Source: Clostridiales bacterium (GTDB lineage: Bacteria > Bacillota > Clostridia > Saccharofermentanales > Saccharofermentanaceae). From it: a DNA stretch of 64,000 bases. The stretch is taken from assembly GCA_017513085.1 (NCBI GenBank), contig JAFWDK010000019.1, positions 224,146-288,145 of the forward strand, written 5' to 3'. Both the position numbers and the translations under genes were made by a program. Below are positions 8,310 through 16,876 of the stretch, piece after piece. How positions within the stretch are numbered: the first letter of the stretch is position 1; every line of letters starts with the position of its first letter. The notes under the pieces were generated by a model. The model had not been told where the DNA came from. It was given only the letters and a program-made list of their open reading frames with translations, and did not search any database.

Positions 8310-8417
8310 ATCCGCTCAGTATAACTATCTCATTTTTTCACTATTCTGCCTTATAATGGAGCCAAAAGAACCAAGTCGGCGGGGAGATCCTGCATTCCCG
8401 CAGTTTTCGGCATCAAC

Positions 8418-9095
8418 TCACAGAAATATCCCCATCAGAACGAAAAGCGCAATAATGATCGCAAGATATACCAGCGCGAGTATTCGCTTGATGGTTTCTT
8501 TCTTCCTGTCTTTCCTCTGCCGGACCGGCGGAAGCGAGAAGATCCTCTTCCATTTCTCCCTTTTCGGATGCTCGACGGTATTGTCGATATAGGAACGGAA
8601 ATCGAAATTCGATCTGACCTCACTATCCGGGTACAAGTGTTTCTCCGCTGTACGGGAAAACCGGTCCTCCTGCGTCAGCTGTCTTAGATTCCGTGCAATA
8701 TCGCATCGGTCGGCAGACATACTCACAAGTGATTCCTGGACCCCAAAGTACTCCGCGATGTCCTCTGTGCCGCAGGACTTCTTCTCCGCGATGCAGACGA
8801 TAAACCAGATCTCCGGCAACTTATCCCCGACGAAAGGCGGTTTTTGCATATATTCCTCGATATATTCGTCCCTCGAGGAATATTTCTCCATTTCGGGAAA
8901 ACCATCCGCCCAGCTATACATCAGGCCATATCTTCGCGCCCGCAGGTCGCTTTCCGTATAGAACTCTTTGTCATGCTTGATATAAGCCCATTTTGCGATC
9001 CGAGGATGGTCGAGTGCAGCACGGATAAAGGCTTCCGTATCCTCGCCCTTATCGCCTTCTTTTATCGTGATATAATAACCGTGCTCTTTACTCAT
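8418..9095 (-). CDS. Plasmid-Rep-like protein with C-terminal membrane anchor
   Basis: The 225-residue protein resembles rolling-circle replication initiators of the RepB/Rep_2 kind in layout. KWAYIKHDKEF near residues 35-45 corresponds to their 'HDKD' strand, and RNLRQLTQEDRF followed by AEKHLYPDSEVRSNFDF (about residues 135-165) corresponds to the 'YLTHES...KHVYDK...NFD' region. However, the His-x-His metal motif that should follow HDK is absent, and the catalytic Tyr region reads RNLRQLT, so nicking activity seems lost. A basic segment and one hydrophobic helix at about 203-225 form a C-terminal anchor, which Rep proteins do not have. No plasmid genes surround it. The Rep relationship is my pattern match and needs a profile search; a domesticated, membrane-attached relic is the inference. 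Confidence 0.5.
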   Translation of the reverse strand: MSKEHGYYITIKEGDKGEDTEAFIRAALDHPRIAKWAYIKHDKEFYTESDLRARRYGLMYSWADGFPEMEKYSSRDEYIEEYMQKPPFVGDKLPEIWFIVCIAEKKSCGTEDIAEYFGVQESLVSMSADRCDIARNLRQLTQEDRFSRTAEKHLYPDSEVRSNFDFRSYIDNTVEHPKREKWKRIFSLPPVRQRKDRKKETIKRILALVYLAIIIALFVLMGIFL

Positions 9096-9130
9096 ATTTC
9101 TCTTTTCCCCAAATCACGCTCAAGCGCGCG

Positions 9131-10015
9131 TCAAGGCTCGAACTTCGTTCCGCACTCGGTGCAGAATTTTGCTGTCTTCGAGGTTCGCAGCGCTCCGCAG
9201 GACAGACAGTATGAACGGTCTTCCGGCCTGACCGTCTGACCGGACTTCGCGGCGATTTCTTTGAGAAGGGCGAGCGTCCGCTCCGGATCGGTGAAGATCC
9301 GCTCATGTTCCTGGTCGAACCGGATGAATCCTTCCCACTCACCCACTTCTACATATGCTTCTTTAGGATCTTTGCAAAGCTCTCTCACTTGTTCCTTGAT
9401 CCAAGGAAGAATATCCGATGGTACGCTATAGCTGTTCTCACTATCCCCTTCACGGATCACCACACATGCGTTTTGGTTTGAAAAGTAGAAGGCACTCAAC
9501 ATGACATCCGGACGGATCGTCCCAAAGGCCGGATCCGGAACAGGAGCCGGTCCGGGATAAACCTGATGGTGGATCGAACTCAGTTCAAAATCTTCCGGCA
9601 ATTCCGGATTCGGGTAACAATAATTGATGCGATCTCTCTGGTTAAGCGGCTCCCCACATACGGCGCGGAGTTCTTCCAGCATCTGGTACAGGACTTCTTC
9701 GTCCATATCGTGATAATAGGTATCGACCTGCCCGTCTTCTCTTGTCTCGACGACCGCAGCCATCTCCTTTCCATTCAACGAAGGCTCGAGAGGAAAGAAT
9801 CCCCGATGCTTCTCCCCGCACTTACTGAGCACCTCTTCGACGAACTTTTCCGCCGCCTCCCGTGGCACAGCATAATCCGAAGCCTCATGCGTCAGGAGGT
9901 AGTTTCCGTCTTTTAAGCTGGTCACCCTGTAATCTGTATTTACAGGCGGTCCCCCGCAGATCGTTTGCTCCATAAAGTATTTCTGGAGATTTCTGTATGC
10001 GATATAAATATACAC
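9131..10015 (-). CDS. Hypothetical protein with C-terminal zinc ribbon
   Basis: The frame encodes 294 residues starting at a GTG (10015); an ATG at 9973 is the alternative, and neither has a strong ribosome binding site. The body has no motif I recognise and is rich in Pro, Glu and aromatic residues. The last 30 residues form a zinc ribbon with CLSC and CTEC about 17 residues apart. The downstream Rep-like gene starts 35 bp after its stop, so the two may be co-transcribed. The protein has no signal peptide or membrane segment and should be cytoplasmic. Function unknown. Confidence 0.65.
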   Translation of the reverse strand: MYIYIAYRNLQKYFMEQTICGGPPVNTDYRVTSLKDGNYLLTHEASDYAVPREAAEKFVEEVLSKCGEKHRGFFPLEPSLNGKEMAAVVETREDGQVDTYYHDMDEEVLYQMLEELRAVCGEPLNQRDRINYCYPNPELPEDFELSSIHHQVYPGPAPVPDPAFGTIRPDVMLSAFYFSNQNACVVIREGDSENSYSVPSDILPWIKEQVRELCKDPKEAYVEVGEWEGFIRFDQEHERIFTDPERTLALLKEIAAKSGQTVRPEDRSYCLSCGALRTSKTAKFCTECGTKFEP

Positions 10016-10120
10016 CCGAATGACCTATCCTTCTTCCCAATCTAAAACTAGATATATCACAGGATGGTCCGCAAATCAAATCCGCAGCCTGCGTAAGTGT
10101 TTTTGCTGAAGGCGGAGTGT

Positions 10121-11029
10121 TCACTCCTTTATGCCACGGATCTTAACTGCAGTAAGAAAATGCTTCTGTAAGAACGGATAGAGAATGATCATGGGAAGTA
10201 TGGCCAGGATCATGACAGCCGACGCGACTCCGGCACGGCTGGGCGCAGCGGCCACAGTCGAATCTACATAACCGTTACTTGCGTTAACTGCCGAGGTCTC
10301 CACTTTAAACAATTCAAACTGAATGGTTGAAAGCTCTTGGTTCATCCGATTGAAAAGCAACGTGTCAAACCAGGAACCCCAATGATTTGCGGCAGTAAAG
10401 AGTGCAACAACGGCATAGATCGCTCTGCACTGAGGACAGACAATACTCCAGAAGATCCGCAAATACCCCGCGCCATCAAGTTGTGCAGATTCCTCCAGGG
10501 AATCCGGTATCGTCTCCATATATGACCGCATGAGCAATACGTGAAGCACACATACCATTCCCGGGATAATATATACCCAGAAGCTCTGTATCAGATCGAG
10601 CTTTCTATATAGGACCAAAGTGGGGACCATTCCGGCTGATATGAACATCGTAAAAACCCAAAACCGGGAAAGCATTGTCCGAAACACAAACTTTTTCCGG
10701 CTGAGGATAAAGGCAAGGACCGCGCAGGCGAGCACGGAAGTCAGCGTACCGAGAACCGTTCTCTCGACACTAACGAGGAATGCCTTCCGGTAGTTAGTAT
10801 TCTTAAAAAGCACCAGTTCCCAGTTTTTAAGAGTAGGAGAACGCGGAAATAATCTCAGCGCAAAGCTTTTATCTGCTACATCATAAACGCTGCTAAAGGA
10901 CAACGGAATGAGGCGAAGTATCGGGTACAGGGCAACGATTGAAGAAACAATAAAGACCGTCCATGTAAATATTCTAAAACACCGCTCGGAAGCGGGCACC
11001 GGTTTCTTGTATAAATCTCTTTCTTCCAT
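10121..11029 (-). CDS. ABC carbohydrate transporter permease (LplC/MalG type), orphan
   Basis: The 302-residue protein has six hydrophobic segments and the EAA loop that contacts the ATPase: IPDSLEESAQLDGAGYLRIFWSIV, near residue 185. The C-terminal FLTAVKIRGIKE is a typical ending for polysaccharide-type permeases. In this family two permeases and a solute-binding protein normally sit together; here no second permease and no binding-protein gene adjoins it, so it is an orphan or the partner genes are elsewhere. The EAA loop lacks the usual proline of the LP pair (it reads CPQCRA), a possible sign of drift. The start is an ATG at 11029; the SD is weak. Confidence 0.8.
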   Translation of the reverse strand: MEERDLYKKPVPASERCFRIFTWTVFIVSSIVALYPILRLIPLSFSSVYDVADKSFALRLFPRSPTLKNWELVLFKNTNYRKAFLVSVERTVLGTLTSVLACAVLAFILSRKKFVFRTMLSRFWVFTMFISAGMVPTLVLYRKLDLIQSFWVYIIPGMVCVLHVLLMRSYMETIPDSLEESAQLDGAGYLRIFWSIVCPQCRAIYAVVALFTAANHWGSWFDTLLFNRMNQELSTIQFELFKVETSAVNASNGYVDSTVAAAPSRAGVASAVMILAILPMIILYPFLQKHFLTAVKIRGIKE

Positions 11030-11097
11030 GATTTCTTCCCCCTAGAAGTACCCATTCTGAATACTAGACACTTATCCAAGAGTTTTGTTACACACAG

Positions 11098-11138
11098 ATT
11101 CAAAACAAAAGGATATGTGATCAGCGTATCACATATCC
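11098..11138 (-). terminator. Terminator of the ACT-domain gene, overlapping its stop codon
   Basis: GGATATGTGAT (11111-11121) pairs with ATCACATATCC (11128-11138). Read on the minus strand the hairpin is followed by TTTTGTTTTG. The stop codon of the ACT gene is within the right arm's loop side, so translation and termination are closely spaced. Confidence 0.8.
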
Positions 11139-11486
11139 TTCTTTGGCTAACACTTCTAAAGCCCGTCCAAAGTTTTCTTCTTTCACAAGAATATAATCCG
11201 TATTGTACGTCGATACAGCGAATATCCCTATCTTGTTTTCAGCAAGGATTCCGGAAATCTTCGAGAGTATACCGATCAACGAAAAATCCAGCACTCCCTG
11301 GATCCGAAAACCTCGCCAACCGTCATCTCTCTCAATAGTGTTTTCCGGAGCCTCTTCCGTTTTACATACTAAAGATAACTCCTCATCTGTTTTACCGATA
11401 AAATAAAACTCTGAAGACAGGTCCACAGCAGACACATCTTCAACTTTACATACAGTCAGATTATGTTCTAGTTTTTTTAGCTCCAT
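11121..11486 (-). CDS. ACT-domain protein (CASTOR/COG3603 type)
   Basis: The 121-residue protein contains two short ACT-like units. The first covers the N-terminal LTVCKVEDVSAVDL and IGKTDEELSLVC; the second reads GVLDFSLIGILSKISGILAENKIGIFAVSTYNTDYILVKEENFGRALEVLA. ACT domains bind amino acids and regulate enzymes; single-protein versions of this family are thought to sense amino acids, but their targets are mostly unknown. The ATG at 11486 is preceded by AAAGGAG; the longer frame to 11594 lacks such a site. The stop codon lies inside the terminator hairpin. Confidence 0.8.
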   Translation of the reverse strand: MELKKLEHNLTVCKVEDVSAVDLSSEFYFIGKTDEELSLVCKTEEAPENTIERDDGWRGFRIQGVLDFSLIGILSKISGILAENKIGIFAVSTYNTDYILVKEENFGRALEVLAKEGYVIR

Positions 11487-11645
11487 GGTTAACTCCTTTG
11501 GAAGACCGGCTAAGATGCCGATCTGTCTTTTTCCTTGTTTCATTATATTCCAATTTGAACAAAGATATTCAACGCATCGGAGTAACGGTTGCATTAATGT
11601 GCTGAATAACCACTCTAAGTGAGACGATGACTGCGATCAAATATG

Positions 11646-11855
11646 TCATTTCTTCAGTGCATTTTTCTTTTCGAAAGAGAGCATCATCCGGTGCATGCCG
11701 ATCAGGACGACTGCCAGAATAATGGTTGCAACAAAAAAGATAAGAGACAGTTTTAGCATTTCAAGATTGAAGGCTATGGCGGCGACTGCCAAGCAAACAG
11801 CAAAAACTCCGAATATGATCCTAAGTAAAACTTCTCCTGTTGAATTTTCCATCAT
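11646..11855 (-). CDS. Small two-helix membrane protein
   Basis: The 69-residue product has two hydrophobic segments, at about residues 10-28 (LLRIIFGVFAVCLAVAAIAF) and 33-53, joined by a short turn, with a basic C-terminus ending in KKNALKK. GGAGG lies just before the double ATG; the second ATG (11852) has the better spacing. It stands alone between the ACT gene and tcdA. Family unknown; small membrane proteins of this size often modulate larger membrane complexes, but that is only general. Confidence 0.65.
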   Translation of the reverse strand: MMENSTGEVLLRIIFGVFAVCLAVAAIAFNLEMLKLSLIFFVATIILAVVLIGMHRMMLSFEKKNALKK

Positions 11856-11986
11856 CTTTCCTCCGGTTCGATCATCATTTTATGATTCTATCTTATCCTT
11901 GATGCATTAAGTCATCGTCAATCAAACATAAAGAAAGCGTTAAGATTGAAAACTGTTCGCCGAACGTCAAAGGTCGCTCGAGCGGC

Positions 11987-12742
11987 TCAAAGACCGGCCA
12001 GATCGTTGATGACTTCGCCGGCGATGATCAGGCCGACTACGGATGGAACAAACGCGGTGGAGCCGGGAATAGCTCTTCGATCTGTACATTTTCTCTCCGC
12101 GCCCGGTGGGCAGATACAATGCTGTCTGCAGCTGATGGACATATCCTCCAACGGTCGGACCGGTGCTTCCTTGGAATACACGACTTTCAGGGAGTCGATG
12201 CCTCTTTTTTTGCACTCACGCCGCATGACTTTGGCCAGCGGGCATATAGATGTCTCGTAAATATCCGCCACCTCAAAAAGCGCGGCATGAAGTTTGTTTC
12301 CTGCGCCCATGGAGGAGATGACCGGGACGCCGGCTTCCTTTGCTTTTTCAATAATGGCCAGTTTTCCGGTTACGGTGTCGATCGCATCGACTACATAATC
12401 GTACTCTCTGAAATCGAACTGATCCTGAGTCTCCGGCAGAAAGAATGTGCGAAATGCTCTGACGTTGCATTCCGGGTTGATATCGTGCACCCGTTCTTCA
12501 GCCACGTCAACTTTATATTTCCCGACGGTCTTCCTCGTGGCAATGATCTGGCGGTTGATATTGGTCAGGCAGACCTTGTCATCGTCGATAAGGTCCAGGG
12601 CGCCGATCCCGCTTCGGGCCAGCGCCTCCACGACATAGCCGCCCACGCCCCCGATTCCGAAAACGGCAACACGGGAAGACGCGAACTTTTCCATCGCTTC
12701 CGGTCCATATAACAGTTGTGTTCTGGAAAACTGATTCAGCAT
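11987..12742 (-). CDS. tcdA: tRNA threonylcarbamoyladenosine dehydratase
   Basis: The 251-residue protein is an E1-like ATP-binding enzyme: GIGGVGGYVVEALARSGIG (residues 29-47) is the nucleotide-binding loop, followed by DLIDDDKVCLTNINRQI with the Asp and Arg that position ATP. DAIDTVTGKLAII is the next conserved step, and C-terminal cysteines (CRQHCIC) fit the TcdA/YgdL metal or substrate region. TcdA adenylates and cyclises t6A37 of ANN-decoding tRNAs to ct6A. The ATG at 12742 follows GGAGTC. It stands alone on the minus strand. Alternative E1-like families (MoeB/ThiF) are less likely given the length and the FSRTQLLYG start. Confidence 0.9.
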   Translation of the reverse strand: MLNQFSRTQLLYGPEAMEKFASSRVAVFGIGGVGGYVVEALARSGIGALDLIDDDKVCLTNINRQIIATRKTVGKYKVDVAEERVHDINPECNVRAFRTFFLPETQDQFDFREYDYVVDAIDTVTGKLAIIEKAKEAGVPVISSMGAGNKLHAALFEVADIYETSICPLAKVMRRECKKRGIDSLKVVYSKEAPVRPLEDMSISCRQHCICPPGAERKCTDRRAIPGSTAFVPSVVGLIIAGEVINDLAGL

Positions 12743-12852
12743 TCTAAAGACTCCAATGTTTTTAAACCATTCTAATATAAATGCCTACTAAGTCAATAGG
12801 CTTTTAAAAATGCTGAAATACTATCTCCTGATATTTCGCGGTTACTTCACAC

Positions 12853-13191
12853 TCAGAGCATGCGCACCAGCTCATCCCGCATCTCCGTGATCTCGCGAAG
12901 CAAAGGTGCATAGTCCATGTCGGCTTTCGCCCGCAGGAACTCCGTGATGTTACAAACAGGTTGAAAGATCGGAGTAAGCGCCAGATTTCCGAGGACGCCT
13001 TTTAACGAGTGAGCCGCGTCAAAAGCACTGTCCAGATCTTGTCTTGCGATCGATTCAGCGAGCACTTCGAAATTCTTGTCTTCGAGTACTCTCCCCACCA
13101 GTTTCAGATAGAAACCTTCGTTGCCCATGCAACGATTCAGACCATCTTCCGTATCCGCTCCAAATGCCCGTAAAGCTTCCACAGTCAGCAT
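12853..13191 (-). CDS. Histidine phosphotransfer (Hpt) protein
   Basis: The 112-residue all-helical protein carries the Hpt signature AAHSLKGVLGNLAL with the phospho-accepting His at residue 61. Hpt proteins pass phosphate between the receiver of a hybrid kinase and a separate response regulator. It is 18 bp behind the REC-GGDEF-EAL gene and has a strong AGGAGG, so the two are co-expressed. The hybrid histidine kinase at 20.5-23.1 kb has two receivers and no Hpt domain of its own, so this protein is a candidate partner; that is inference from proximity. Confidence 0.88.
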   Translation of the reverse strand: MLTVEALRAFGADTEDGLNRCMGNEGFYLKLVGRVLEDKNFEVLAESIARQDLDSAFDAAHSLKGVLGNLALTPIFQPVCNITEFLRAKADMDYAPLLREITEMRDELVRML

Positions 13192-13209
13192 ATCCCGATC
13201 CTCCTCTCC

Positions 13210-14904
13210 TTACATTTTCGATGCCTGTTTTTCAAGAAGGAACTTCTCGAAATCTTCAGCCGGCACCGGTTTGGAGAAATAGTATCCCTGGATGATCGAG
13301 CACCCGAGTTTCTTCAGTTCAAGATACTGCTCTTCTGTCTCCACACCTTCGGCAATCGCCGGTACACCGAGATAATCAGCGATATCGATCACGATGCTGA
13401 TCATCCGGGTATCGTTCTGCTTATCGAACGCGGTCCGGATAAACTTCATGTCCAGTTTCAAAGCATCCAACGGGAGTTCCGTGATCATATTCAGTGAAGA
13501 ATAGCCGGAACCGAAATCATCCATCTCAACAAAGAAGCCATGCTCCCTCAGTTCTTTTACCTGATTGACGATCTGATTGGAATCACTGACATATGCGGAC
13601 TCCGTGATCTCAAGATACATATCTTCCGTGCCGAGACCGTTCTCGTCCACGATCCTCTTCATCGCATTCACGAGGTTCGGGTCATAAAGATCGGCGCGCG
13701 ACAGGTTCACGGATACCGGCACAGAAACGCCGAGACGCGATTTCCAATCCGCGACCTGCTTGGCCGCTTCCCTCCAGACATATTCATCAAGCGTGGCGAT
13801 CAGGCCGTCTTCTTCAAAGAGAGGTATAAAAGCACCTGGCGAGATCATGCCGAGGGTCGGATGGAACCAGCGCACAAGCGCTTCCGCACTCGCCAGGGCG
13901 GGCTTGTCTCCGCGGATATCGAACTTAGGCTGGAAGAAAACTTTGAAGTGCTTCTCCGCAAGTGCTTTTGGAAATTCATCCACCAGCTGGCCGGAGAATA
14001 ATTCCGCGTCGATCAGTGCTTCATCAAATTCATTGACAAAGACCGTGTAGTTGTTGCGGATCTTGTCGGAAGCGATCTTTGCCCGGTCAAAGCGTCGGTG
14101 CAGATCCAGTTTCTTATCGCAGTTGGAGTACACGCCGACGCGGATCTTGATGACTGTCTGAAGTTCATCCCCTACGCTGGAGATCATCTCGGCCGTCTTC
14201 GTATAGTCGTCCTGATGCAGGCAATATACAAGGAATGTATCCGCGGCTTTGCGGCAAATGAAGCTTGCCTGGTCCGCAAAAACCGCTTCCAGACGTTCTG
14301 CGATTTTTTTCAGGATCTCATCGCCTTTTTCTATACCGAAGCGCTCGTTTAAAACATGGAAATGGTTGACATCCAGGCAAAGCGCGTCCATCTCGGTATC
14401 CGGATAGAATCTGTCAAACTGATTGCAGTAGCGGTAAAAATACTCGATGTTATAAAGGCCCGTGAGCTCATCTCTTTCCGTTGCGCTGATGATCTGGCGG
14501 TTTTCGGCAAGCTCGATGGAACGGGATATTCTTGCTTTAATGACATCCGGCTGCGGGTAAGGCTTCGGAATAAAATCGTAAGCGCCTCTCTTGAGACTGG
14601 CCACTTCCGAATCCTGATCAGATGTAAGAACGATCACCGGGATCCCTTTAAGATACGGATCCTCATTCATCTGTGCCAGAATATCGAGCCCTCTCATCCG
14701 AGGCATATTCAAATCGAGAAGGATCAAAGAGAGCGTCTTTCTGTTCTGCTTGATCATCTCATAAGCCATCTCACCGTCTTCTGCTTTAAGAACATCGTAT
14801 TCATCAGAAAGGATGTTCTCCAGAAGCTCCCGATTGATATATTCATCATCAGCAATAAGGATCTGTCTCTTGCTGCCTGCAATAAAATCCGGAAAAATCT
14901 TCAT
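13210..14904 (-). CDS. Response regulator with REC, degenerate GGDEF and EAL domains (c-di-GMP phosphodiesterase)
   Basis: The 564-residue protein has three domains. REC (about 12-130) has the acidic pair ADD and the phosphorylation Asp at about 64 in ILLDLNMPRM. The GGDEF domain (about 140-300) reads RKAADTF where RxGGDEF is expected, so it cannot make c-di-GMP, though it may still bind GTP. The EAL domain (about 315-560) keeps ASAEALVRW, the ITESAYV glutamate, DDFGSGYSSL and AEGVET, so it should hydrolyse c-di-GMP to pGpG. Phosphorylation of REC presumably sets the activity. The Hpt gene follows 18 bp downstream. No DNA-binding domain is present. Confidence 0.9.
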   Translation of the reverse strand: MKIFPDFIAGSKRQILIADDEYINRELLENILSDEYDVLKAEDGEMAYEMIKQNRKTLSLILLDLNMPRMRGLDILAQMNEDPYLKGIPVIVLTSDQDSEVASLKRGAYDFIPKPYPQPDVIKARISRSIELAENRQIISATERDELTGLYNIEYFYRYCNQFDRFYPDTEMDALCLDVNHFHVLNERFGIEKGDEILKKIAERLEAVFADQASFICRKAADTFLVYCLHQDDYTKTAEMISSVGDELQTVIKIRVGVYSNCDKKLDLHRRFDRAKIASDKIRNNYTVFVNEFDEALIDAELFSGQLVDEFPKALAEKHFKVFFQPKFDIRGDKPALASAEALVRWFHPTLGMISPGAFIPLFEEDGLIATLDEYVWREAAKQVADWKSRLGVSVPVSVNLSRADLYDPNLVNAMKRIVDENGLGTEDMYLEITESAYVSDSNQIVNQVKELREHGFFVEMDDFGSGYSSLNMITELPLDALKLDMKFIRTAFDKQNDTRMISIVIDIADYLGVPAIAEGVETEEQYLELKKLGCSIIQGYYFSKPVPAEDFEKFLLEKQASKM

Positions 14905-15045
14905 TTCTCGGTCCCACCTTGATGCCTAGTCTTGCTATTTACTCTAACCCAACCTCTGAAGATATATCAGAATAATTTAATTATACCACACCGCATGGTC
15001 TCTCTCGCTTACATAACTAAATGTTCACGCATTATTCACATAGGA

Positions 15046-15732
15046 TCAGAATCGGATTTTGTTTTCTTCTTTTTTCTTTTGGGCATTTTTGCAGATCACT
15101 GCAACTTGTGTTCCGATAAACGCCCAGAACAGAAGCATCAGGATGTTCTCCAGGAAAACCTGTGCGCCGGCTTTTTCATAATCCAGGAACGCAAAAGGAA
15201 CTTTGAAGAATAAGTAGTCCGTCGTCTTGCTATTTAAGAACAGAAGCAATCCGACGCCTGCCAGGCTGAAAGAAACGACCGATACCGCGATCTTCAGTTT
15301 ATTCGGCATTTTAAATTTCGCAAAGATGACCGGGATATGCATGCCCAGATGCAGACCCATAAGCACAAATGCCCAATACGACATGGAAAGATGCATTCTT
15401 CTGGCAAAAGACACTTTTGTCATTCCATAGAGGAACGGTACAGCATGTCCGCTCATGGACATGCCGCAGAAAGCGGTGAGTCCAAATGCGGCAATAAGCG
15501 CGATGTTGATCACCAATGAGAGTATCCGGTATGCGTTATATTTTCCTTTGAAGGTAGCTTTATACCACTTTATGTTAAGGATCTGATGGAAGATGACAAG
15601 CAAAGTCATTCCCACACCGATCCACTCGTGCAATACTTCGCCGGTTACCTGATACGCCATCAGGCATAGCAGAAGGACAGTCATACACAGATCCACTGCT
15701 CTTTTTATCACGTTCTTCGTATTTCCCTGCAT
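15046..15732 (-). CDS. DUF4405-type membrane protein, probable heme-binding cytochrome
   Basis: The 228-residue protein has about six hydrophobic helices. Histidines at helix ends (VLHEWIG, IFHQILN, SGHAVPF, MHLSMSYW and LHLGMH) are arranged like the heme ligands of b-type cytochromes, and the whole resembles DUF4405 proteins. It would carry electrons across or within the membrane. It is the last gene of the TetR-led operon, 24 bp behind a flavodoxin lipoprotein, so a flavin-to-heme electron path on the cell surface is a reasonable guess. The ATG at 15732 follows AGGAGG at good spacing. Confidence 0.75.
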   Translation of the reverse strand: MQGNTKNVIKRAVDLCMTVLLLCLMAYQVTGEVLHEWIGVGMTLLVIFHQILNIKWYKATFKGKYNAYRILSLVINIALIAAFGLTAFCGMSMSGHAVPFLYGMTKVSFARRMHLSMSYWAFVLMGLHLGMHIPVIFAKFKMPNKLKIAVSVVSFSLAGVGLLLFLNSKTTDYLFFKVPFAFLDYEKAGAQVFLENILMLLFWAFIGTQVAVICKNAQKKKEENKIRF

Positions 15733-15756
15733 ATGACTATCCTCCTCTTCTTCTGA

Positions 15757-16479
15757 TTATTTTAATCCTTCTATCCAGGAACGGACCGTATCTTCCGAAG
15801 GACCCGCGCCGAAGCGCTTCCCGTCGAGCCATGTTCCGCTTCCCGCGTGCTTTTCAAGATTCTTGTCGCTTCTGCCGACTCCGCTGCTGGCAGATGTGCA
15901 GAACGGGATCATGGTCATTCCGTCAAAATTGTAGGACTCTACGAATGTATCCAGGATACGAGGTTCTTCTCCCCACCAGATCGGATAACCGACATAGACT
16001 TTCGTGTACCCTTCCAGCGAGATCACATCACTACCGATCTTCGGTCTTGCGGAAGAATCATTCTGCTCCTTGGTGGAACGGCTCTCCGAATCGTTCCAGT
16101 TAAGATCGTCGTCCGAATACGGCTCTGCCGGAACGATCTCATATAGATCCGCATCCTCGATCGCAGCGATCTTTTCCGCAACGTCCTTGGTGGTTCCCGT
16201 AGCAGAAAAATACACTACGAGAACTTCTTTATGCGGTACGGCAGTCGTCGTTCCTTCCGAAGTGGTATTCTCCGTTGTTTCTTCGGAAGCTTTCGCCTCA
16301 GATCCGGCATTTTCTGTAGTCGCCTCCGAACTCTTCTCTGTCTCGGCCTCGGTCGCCTTCGTGGTCGCAGTTGTAGCAGCCTGAGAAGTCGCCTTGGTAT
16401 CACTATTATCTGATTTTCCACATGCTGCCAGACCAAGCGCCAAAATACCCGCAGTCAGCATAGCTAAAGTTCTTTTCAT
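15757..16479 (-). CDS. Flavodoxin-like lipoprotein
   Basis: The 240-residue protein starts with a lipoprotein signal ending LGLAACGKS, so it should be anchored outside by the Cys at about 21. A long Thr/Ala/Glu linker follows (about 25-85), then a flavodoxin fold: VLVVYFSATGTTKDVAEKI is the FMN phosphate loop, VYVGYPIWWGEEP the aromatic flavin site, and IPFCTSASSGVGRS the third loop. An extracytoplasmic flavodoxin is unusual, since flavodoxins are normally cytoplasmic, but such fusions occur in Clostridia. The ATG at 16479 follows AGAGG. It lies between the CMD-family and DUF4405 genes of one operon. Confidence 0.85.
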   Translation of the reverse strand: MKRTLAMLTAGILALGLAACGKSDNSDTKATSQAATTATTKATEAETEKSSEATTENAGSEAKASEETTENTTSEGTTTAVPHKEVLVVYFSATGTTKDVAEKIAAIEDADLYEIVPAEPYSDDDLNWNDSESRSTKEQNDSSARPKIGSDVISLEGYTKVYVGYPIWWGEEPRILDTFVESYNFDGMTMIPFCTSASSGVGRSDKNLEKHAGSGTWLDGKRFGAGPSEDTVRSWIEGLK

Positions 16480-16548
16480 ATCGAAACCTCTTTCTTTTCT
16501 AAATCCGGTGCACGCTTTCCCGCACCTATTCGCCCTCATGATCCTATC

Positions 16549-16875
16549 TTAATCGTTCCAAACCTCTTTCGCCTGGCGGAACACTGCCCAGCCTTTCGGC
16601 CAGCCCACATACATGGTCGCATGTGTAATGATCGCGGCAATTTCTTCCTTCGTCACGCCATGCGCCTTGGCGTTTTGCAGATGATAGATTAAAGAAGAAT
16701 CCGTAATACCGGACGCCATAAGCGAAACCACGGTAATGATGCATTTTGTCTTCACATCGATTGCTTCCTCATTCCACACTTCTCCAAAAAGCACATCGTC
16801 GTTAAGGTGTGCAAACATCGGAGCAAATTCTCCAAGCTGGTCTCTTCCTGCTGTCTGTACGATTTTCTCTGCCAT
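16549..16875 (-). CDS. Carboxymuconolactone decarboxylase (CMD) family protein
   Basis: The 108-residue protein has the CMD/AhpD layout: EAIDVKTKCIITVVSLMA, then YHLQNAKAHGVTKEEIAAIITHATMYVGWPKG. The single Cys and the His in YHLQNAKAHG match positions used for proton or thiol chemistry, but the CxxC pair of AhpD is absent, so it is closer to the 4-carboxymuconolactone decarboxylase branch. The ATG at 16875 lies one base after the TAA of the aldo/keto reductase, so the two are translationally coupled. In this operon it probably acts on the product or cofactor of the reductase. Confidence 0.85.
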   Translation of the reverse strand: MAEKIVQTAGRDQLGEFAPMFAHLNDDVLFGEVWNEEAIDVKTKCIITVVSLMASGITDSSLIYHLQNAKAHGVTKEEIAAIITHATMYVGWPKGWAVFRQAKEVWND

Positions 16876-16876
16876 A

